From Acidimicrobiales bacterium (GTDB taxonomy: Bacteria > Actinomycetota > Acidimicrobiia > Acidimicrobiales > Iamiaceae), in contig JAOBWM010000154.1 of the NCBI GenBank assembly GCA_025463365.1, positions 1-32,809 on the forward strand: a DNA stretch of 32,809 bases, written 5' to 3'. Every line of letters begins with the position of its first letter. Positions within the stretch are counted from its first letter, which is position 1. Made by a program: the position numbers and the translations under genes. The notes under the pieces are model-generated. The model was not told the origin of the DNA. It saw nothing but the letters and a program-made list of their open reading frames with translations, and did not search any database. Shown in pieces: positions 29,132 to 32,809 of the stretch.

Positions 29132-29698
29132 TCAGGCGCGGCCCTCGGCGGCGAGGTCGGCCCGGTTCTGCAGGAGCGAGACGAACTCGTCGACGTCCTC
29201 GAGGGTGACCGTGGCGCCCGGGTGCCGCAGCCGCCCGAGCGGCTCGATCGCGGGCACCGGATCCCGGAAGGTGATGCACGCTCCTCGACGGGTCGTGGTG
29301 GCGAACGTGACGCCGCGGTCGGCGAGGGACAGGTGCGCCGGGCCGGCGACCTTGAGCCACTGGTAGGGCCCGGACGCCTCCACGGACTCGACGTTGGCGA
29401 TCGGGGTCTGCAGGTGCCACAACCCGAAGCGGATCTCGAGGTCGTCGTCCCCCACGGTCACGCCCGTGGTCCAGGGCGTCACCCCGGAGAGCGCGCCAAC
29501 CACGGCGACCTTCGGCTCGAACGCGAACCGGAAGGATCGGGGTCCCGCCGCGAACGTGCGTGGCGTCGGCGGCGGTCCGACGGGCTTGTCCTGCTCGACC
29601 GCGGGATGGTGACCTTCCCGGTTGTCGACGGGGACCGGGCCACCGGGATCGGCGATCGGGTCGGGGTTGGTGCGGGCGGAGCGGCCTGGTCGGGTCAT
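29132..29698 (-). CDS. Conserved hypothetical protein with a PH-like beta-rich C-terminal domain
   Basis: 188 aa from ATG 29698, which has GGAGG 7 bases upstream; the frame is open further to 29800 but without such a site. The first ~60 residues are proline-rich and probably disordered (TNPDPIADPGGPVPVDN). The rest is a compact beta-rich domain: FRFAFEPKVAVVGALSGVTP, DDDLEIRFGLWHLQTPIANV, GVTFATTTRRGACITFRDPV, LEDVDEFVSLLQNR. It resembles small PH-like proteins common in actinobacteria; I cannot name a family or function. No signal peptide or membrane helix. Same strand as bcp, 19 bp before it. Confidence 0.75.
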   Translation of the reverse strand: MTRPGRSARTNPDPIADPGGPVPVDNREGHHPAVEQDKPVGPPPTPRTFAAGPRSFRFAFEPKVAVVGALSGVTPWTTGVTVGDDDLEIRFGLWHLQTPIANVESVEASGPYQWLKVAGPAHLSLADRGVTFATTTRRGACITFRDPVPAIEPLGRLRHPGATVTLEDVDEFVSLLQNRADLAAEGRA

Positions 29699-29813
29699 CG
29701 GTGGACCTCCGGGATCGGCTTCCTCGGCCACTACCCCGGGGGCGGGCCCGCCATCCCGTTCGGCCCGTGACATGGGCGACCCTCCGAGGGCTGCCGCCAC
29801 GCCGCCAACCGGC

Positions 29814-30212
29814 CTACTCCGAGGCGTTCACCAGGTGGGTCGTGGCCATGGTGAAGTAGTCGACGAAGCGCGCCTCGAGCTCGGGTGCGAGGTCGGCGGC
29901 GCCGACCGCATCGAGCATGTGGCCGAGCCACGCGTCGCGCTGGGCCAGCCCGATGGGGACGTGGCCGTGGCGGGCGCGGAGGCGGGGGTGGCCGCGCTGG
30001 TCGGAGTACTGCGCCGTGCCGCCACCCCAGTACTGCGCGAGGAAGCCGGCCGTGTTGGTGATCGAGTCGGTCAGGTCGTCGGGATAGAGCGGCCGGAGGA
30101 CGGGATCGGTCTCGACGGCGGCGTAGAAGCGCGCGGACAAGGCGTCGAAGAACGGTCGGCCGCCCACGGCCTCGAACACGTTCACGTCGGGACCGTCCAC
30201 CGGGATGTTCAT
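29814..30212 (-). CDS. glbO: Group II truncated haemoglobin (GlbO-like)
   Basis: 132 aa, typical length. Keeps FFDALSARFYAAVETDPVLRPLYP (Tyr30 at B10), FLAQYWGGGTAQYSDQRGHP, the proximal histidine in RLRARH (His82) and the group II tryptophan in QRDAWL (Trp95 at G8). Such globins bind oxygen and NO and are linked to NO and peroxide detoxification. The ATG overlaps the stop of the upstream Cys/His protein as ATGA, so they are coupled. The stop is TAG at 29816-29814. Haem binding follows from conserved residues only. Confidence 0.93.
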   Translation of the reverse strand: MNIPVDGPDVNVFEAVGGRPFFDALSARFYAAVETDPVLRPLYPDDLTDSITNTAGFLAQYWGGGTAQYSDQRGHPRLRARHGHVPIGLAQRDAWLGHMLDAVGAADLAPELEARFVDYFTMATTHLVNASE

Positions 30213-30541
30213 CGGCCGACCAATCGGTGCGGTCCGCCGCCTGGGCCGAAGAATCCGCCTTCGGGGCGAGCGTGGGCGTGGAAGTGGTCGGGGATGTTGC
30301 GCATGTTGCCGTCGACCCAATGCGACCCCAGCTGCTCCTGGGCGACCCGGGTGAGGTGGGCCAGCATGTGGCCGCGCTCGTCAGCGGGCGGGTCGACGCC
30401 GTGGCCCCGCCAGACGACCATCGGCGTGGCGCAGATCTCGCACTCGGCGATCCAGCACGTGTCGTCCTCGTGGAACCACGGCGTGATGCGGGCGGCCTCG
30501 CAAAGCGGGCAGGCGGCGTCGAACGATCGGGCCTCGGTCAC
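30209..30541 (-). CDS. Small Cys/His-rich protein coupled to the truncated globin
   Basis: 110 aa. Two cysteine pairs, CPLC (11-14) and, after a gap, CEIC within CWIAECEICATPMVVWRGHG, plus a histidine-rich segment NIPDHFHAHARPEGG. The CxxC pairs could hold zinc, and HFHAHAR resembles, but does not match, the HxHxH motif of HIT hydrolases, whose members also begin with a CxxC. I do not recognise the family with certainty. GTG start at 30541 with a TACGCT hexamer 6 bases upstream. The four-base overlap with the globin gene suggests related roles, for example in redox or haem handling (inference). Confidence 0.78.
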   Translation of the reverse strand: MTEARSFDAACPLCEAARITPWFHEDDTCWIAECEICATPMVVWRGHGVDPPADERGHMLAHLTRVAQEQLGSHWVDGNMRNIPDHFHAHARPEGGFFGPGGGPHRLVGR

Positions 30542-30547
30542 GCCGCC

Positions 30548-30553
30548 AGCGTA
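30548..30553 (-). promoter_or_regulatory. -10 hexamer for a leaderless Cys/His gene-glbO transcript
   Basis: TACGCT on the minus strand, 6 bases before GTG 30541. Confidence 0.5.
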
Positions 30554-30596
30554 GGAGCCGGGTCCGCTGGCCGCCGTCCGGCCGCCGTCCGGACGG

Positions 30597-30602
30597 TACG
30601 TT
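30597..30602 (+). promoter_or_regulatory. -10 hexamer for a leaderless dienelactone-hydrolase transcript
   Basis: TACGTT, 7 bases before GTG 30610. Confidence 0.5.
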
Positions 30603-30609
30603 CGGGTCC

Positions 30610-31281
30610 GTGACGAGCGAGCACGGAACCGCGGGGCAGGGCTACGTGGTGGCCCCGGAATTGGGATCGGGCCCCGGCGTGTTGGTGCTGCACTCCTGGT
30701 GGGGGCTCACGCCGTTCTTCCGGTCCGTGGCCGACCGGTTGGCCGACGCCGGCTTCGTGGCCCTCGCCCCGGACCTCCACGGCGGTGGACGGACCGCCGA
30801 CACACCTGACGAGGCCGAGGCCCTGCTGGCCGCCACGGACACGAACCGAACCGCGAACATGGTGGTGGCATCGCTCTCGGCGCTGCGGTCCATGCCCGCC
30901 ACGCCCGACGGCCGCATCGGCATCGTGGGCTTCTCGATGGGCGCGTCGTGGGCGCTGTGGGCCGCCACTCGCTTTCCGGACGATGTCGCCGCGGTCAGCG
31001 CCTTCTACGGCAGCCAGGACATCGACTTCGCGCCGGCGCAGGCGGCGTTCCAAGGCCACTTCGCCGAGCACGACGAGTTCGTGAGCGAGGACGAGCGGGC
31101 CTACCTCGAGGCCCAGCTGCGCCTGGCGAAGCACCCCGTCGAGTTCCACGACTACCCCGGCACCGGCCACTGGTTCATGGAGTCCGACCGCCCGGCCGCG
31201 CACGTCGCCGAGGCCGCCGACGCCGCGTGGGAGCGCACCATCGAGTTCCTCCACCGCCACCTCGACGACCCGCCGACCTGA
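30610..31281 (+). CDS. Dienelactone hydrolase family alpha/beta hydrolase
   Basis: 223 aa. GVLVLHSWWGLTPFFRSVAD and ALAPDLHGGG at the start, nucleophile elbow IGIVGFSMGASWALW, acid residue in HFAEHDEFV (Asp155) and histidine in YPGTGHWFM (His187) follow the dienelactone hydrolase layout. The nucleophile is Ser109 rather than the Cys of classical dienelactone hydrolases (G-x-C-x-G), so substrate and mechanism may be closer to serine esterases. No chlorocatechol or beta-ketoadipate genes are adjacent. GTG start supported by a TACGTT hexamer 7 bases upstream. Divergent from the Cys/His-glbO pair. Confidence 0.9.
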   Translation: MTSEHGTAGQGYVVAPELGSGPGVLVLHSWWGLTPFFRSVADRLADAGFVALAPDLHGGGRTADTPDEAEALLAATDTNRTANMVVASLSALRSMPATPDGRIGIVGFSMGASWALWAATRFPDDVAAVSAFYGSQDIDFAPAQAAFQGHFAEHDEFVSEDERAYLEAQLRLAKHPVEFHDYPGTGHWFMESDRPAAHVAEAADAAWERTIEFLHRHLDDPPT

Positions 31282-31314
31282 CACCTGCGCGGCCGGCCGT
31301 CCAGGGCGGGCCGG

Positions 31315-31320
31315 TACGGT
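31315..31320 (+). promoter_or_regulatory. -10 hexamer for a leaderless lipoprotein transcript
   Basis: TACGGT, 8 bases before ATG 31329. Confidence 0.5.
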
Positions 31321-31328
31321 TGGCGACC

Positions 31329-31820
31329 ATGTCGCCTGCTCGCCCACCCCGCTGCCGGCTCGGCGCGCTCGTCCTCGCCATCGGGTTGGTGGTGGCCGCG
31401 GCCGGCTGCACCACGAGCGAGGGGAGCGACGGCGCTTCGCCCCGGCAGAAGCCTGACATCGGCTCGGCGGCCACCTTGCAGGCAACCACGTCGACCGCCG
31501 GCGACACGACCACGACGGCGACCAAGGCCACCGTGCCCGCCACCACCGGCGTGACCGACGCCCTCGAAGCCGCCCAGAAGCTGTACGACGCCTGGAAGGC
31601 CGGCGACCACGCCGGCGCTGCACAGGTGGCGACCCAGGAGGCCGTCGACGGCATCTGGGCCACGCCCCCCGGCGACTACGCCCCGTACAACCACTGCGAC
31701 ACCGGCGAGTTCACCACCGGCGGCTGCCTGTTCCGCGGCAACAGCGGCACGATCCAGTTCGACCTCGAGAAGCGGGGCGATCTCTGGGTGGTCGTCGGCG
31801 CGGTGTTCGCCGAGCCCTGA
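31329..31820 (+). CDS. Predicted lipoprotein of unknown function
   Basis: 163 aa. Signal peptide of the lipoprotein type: basic start (SPARPPRCR), hydrophobic LGALVLAIGLVVAA, lipobox AAGC with the acceptor Cys at about residue 27, then a Ser/Thr/Pro-rich linker (STAGDTTTTATKATVPATT). The folded part, ~75-163, has ALEAAQKLYDAWKAGDHAGA and a pair of cysteines (HCDTGEFTTGGC) likely to form a disulfide. The helix followed by strands resembles small actinobacterial lipoproteins with NTF2-like folds, but no family is assigned. It faces outside, anchored in the membrane. Convergent with trpA. Confidence 0.82.
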   Translation: MSPARPPRCRLGALVLAIGLVVAAAGCTTSEGSDGASPRQKPDIGSAATLQATTSTAGDTTTTATKATVPATTGVTDALEAAQKLYDAWKAGDHAGAAQVATQEAVDGIWATPPGDYAPYNHCDTGEFTTGGCLFRGNSGTIQFDLEKRGDLWVVVGAVFAEP

Positions 31821-31831
31821 CCAACGCCCGA

Positions 31832-31879
31832 CGACCGGCGACCGGCGACCGGCGCCCGAGGACGGCGCCCGAGGACCGG
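31832..31879. repeat. Short tandem repeats between the lipoprotein gene and trpA
   Basis: CGACCGG three times (31832-31852), then CGCCCGAGGACGG and CGCCCGAGGACCGG. Typical GC-rich slippage repeats in a convergent 72-bp gap. Confidence 0.8.
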
Positions 31880-31892
31880 CGCCGAACGCGGC

Positions 31893-32699
31893 TCAGCCGG
31901 CGTCGAGCGCGGCCCGCAACGACGACACGTAGGCGTGCAGGTCGTCGGGCGTGCCACCGTCGAGGACCCGGCGGACGATGGCCGTGCCGACGATGACGCC
32001 ATCGGACACCGCGGCCACCTCGGCGGCCTGCTCGGGGGTCGACACGCCGAAGCCCATGATCACCGGCTTGTCGGTGGCCGCCTTGAGCCGGCGGGCCAGC
32101 ACGGCTGCCTGCTCCCCGATCGACACCCGCTCACCGGTGATCCCCATGAGGTTCACGCCGTAGATGTAGCCGCGGCTCTGCTCGCAGATGCGGGCCAGGC
32201 GGTCGTCGGGCGAGATGGGGCCTGCGAGCAGCACGGTCTCGATCCCGGCCGGGTCGGCGGCAGCGCGCCACGGACCCTGCTCCTCCATGGGGACGTCGGG
32301 GAGGATGATCCCGCTGAAGCCGGCGTCGGCCAACTCGCCGGCGAACCGCTCCTCGCCCATGTGGAAGGCGAGGTTGTAGTAGGTCATCGCCAACAGGGGC
32401 ACCCCGGCGTCGACGCTCCGCAGCCCGGAGAACACCGTCGCTGGCGTGGTCCCGGCGCGCAGCGCCTGCTCGGAGGCCTGCTGGATCACCGGTCCGTCCA
32501 TGGCGGGATCGGAGAACGGGATCCCGATCTCGATGGCATCCGCCCCGGCGTCGGCCAACGCCCGGATCAGCTCGGGCCAGGGGCCGAGGCCGCCGGTGAG
32601 GTACGGAACGAGCAGCTTGCGGCCTGCGGCTCGGGTGGCACGCAGGGAGACCTCCATCGAACCGGGCTCGGGTGGCGGAGGGAGCGGATCGCGGCTCAC
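31893..32699 (-). CDS. trpA: Tryptophan synthase alpha chain
   Basis: 268 aa TIM barrel. Cleaves indole-3-glycerol phosphate to indole, which passes to TrpB. KLLVPYLTGGLGPW, catalytic Glu57 in AIEIGIPFSDPAMDGPVIQQ and catalytic Asp68 in the same segment (E. coli Glu49 and Asp60), SGIILPDVPMEEQG, GYIYGVNLMGITGER and VIMGFGVSTPEQAAEV are all present. The GTG start at 32699 overlaps the trpB stop as GTGA, the usual trpB-trpA coupling. The first 14 residues are proline-rich; an internal ATG at 32657 is a less likely start. Confidence 0.97.
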   Translation of the reverse strand: MSRDPLPPPPEPGSMEVSLRATRAAGRKLLVPYLTGGLGPWPELIRALADAGADAIEIGIPFSDPAMDGPVIQQASEQALRAGTTPATVFSGLRSVDAGVPLLAMTYYNLAFHMGEERFAGELADAGFSGIILPDVPMEEQGPWRAAADPAGIETVLLAGPISPDDRLARICEQSRGYIYGVNLMGITGERVSIGEQAAVLARRLKAATDKPVIMGFGVSTPEQAAEVAAVSDGVIVGTAIVRRVLDGGTPDDLHAYVSSLRAALDAG

Positions 32700-32809
32700 A
32701 GCTCGTCCTCCAGCAGGTCCATCATCTGCGCCACGTCCTTGTCGCCGCGCCCCGACAGGTTCACGAGCACGGTCTTGCCGGCCAGGGAGGGCGCCTCGCG
32801 GATCACCCA
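32696..32809 (-). CDS. trpB: Tryptophan synthase beta chain, C-terminal end only
   Basis: The last 37 codons enter from the right edge: WVIREAPSLAGKTVLVNLSG, then RGDKDVAQMMDLLEDEL and TGA. The VNLSGRGDKD segment is the TrpB C-terminal phosphate-loop signature. The rest lies outside the window. Confidence 0.95.
   Translation of the reverse strand, partial: WVIREAPSLAGKTVLVNLSGRGDKDVAQMMDLLEDEL

Overview
The window is about 70% GC, with G or C at nearly every third codon position. It looks like an uncultivated or poorly known high-GC actinobacterium, most probably of the class Acidimicrobiia. This rests on gene content: a rimO-pgsA-cinA-recA neighbourhood, an ANTAR response regulator of the PdtaR type, DUF2505, UvrD with an HRDC domain, an actinobacterial recA control region, and a SpoVS gene next to recA. 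The class assignment is inference; no rRNA gene is present.

Layout, left to right. 1-1780: the start of spoVS and the whole of recA on the minus strand, with a recA control region that can be read at base level: a LexA-box promoter (P2) and a PafBC/RecA-NDp-type promoter (P1). 1780-8419: an accessory block with a TSUP permease divergent from a LysR regulator, a cluster of four palindromic repeats plus a 10-bp tandem repeat, a glutathionyl-hydroquinone-reductase-like protein, an ECF sigma factor translationally coupled to a large membrane-anchored putative anti-sigma factor, and a second ECF sigma gene cut off inside region 4 and joined to an unrelated gene tail. This block separates recA from cinA-pgsA-rimO (8447-11897, minus), which usually lie close to recA in actinobacteria. 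11974-13865: galT-galK (Leloir pathway). 14030-15408 (minus): a PH-SHOCT membrane protein coupled to a BtuF-like receptor. 15500-18204: UvrD-HRDC helicase and a DUF2505 protein. 18221-21093 (minus): PaaI-like thioesterase, exonuclease III, and an unusual NYN ribonuclease-S1-lysine/alanine-tail protein. 21484-25287: HAD hydrolase, NTF2-fold protein, DNA polymerase I. 25357-26272 (minus): a coiled-coil protein and the ANTAR regulator. 26450-28423: GH77 amylomaltase. Then tRNA-Leu(CAA), Bcp peroxiredoxin, a conserved hypothetical gene, a group II truncated haemoglobin coupled to a small Cys/His protein, a dienelactone hydrolase, a lipoprotein, trpA and the end of trpB.

Functionally this is mostly chromosomal housekeeping. 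DNA repair is well represented (RecA, UvrD-HRDC, ExoIII, Pol I). Redox and nitrosative defence (Bcp, truncated globin), sugar use (GalT, GalK, MalQ) and tryptophan synthesis are also present. The least explained parts are the palindromic repeat cluster at 3501-3799, the chimeric sigma-factor remnant near 8297, and the NYN-S1-histone-like-tail gene, which has a strong internal ribosome binding site.

A pattern that runs through the window: at least twelve genes have a TANNNT hexamer ending 6-8 bases before the start codon and no Shine-Dalgarno sequence. This is the arrangement expected for leaderless transcripts. It was used to choose several start codons.
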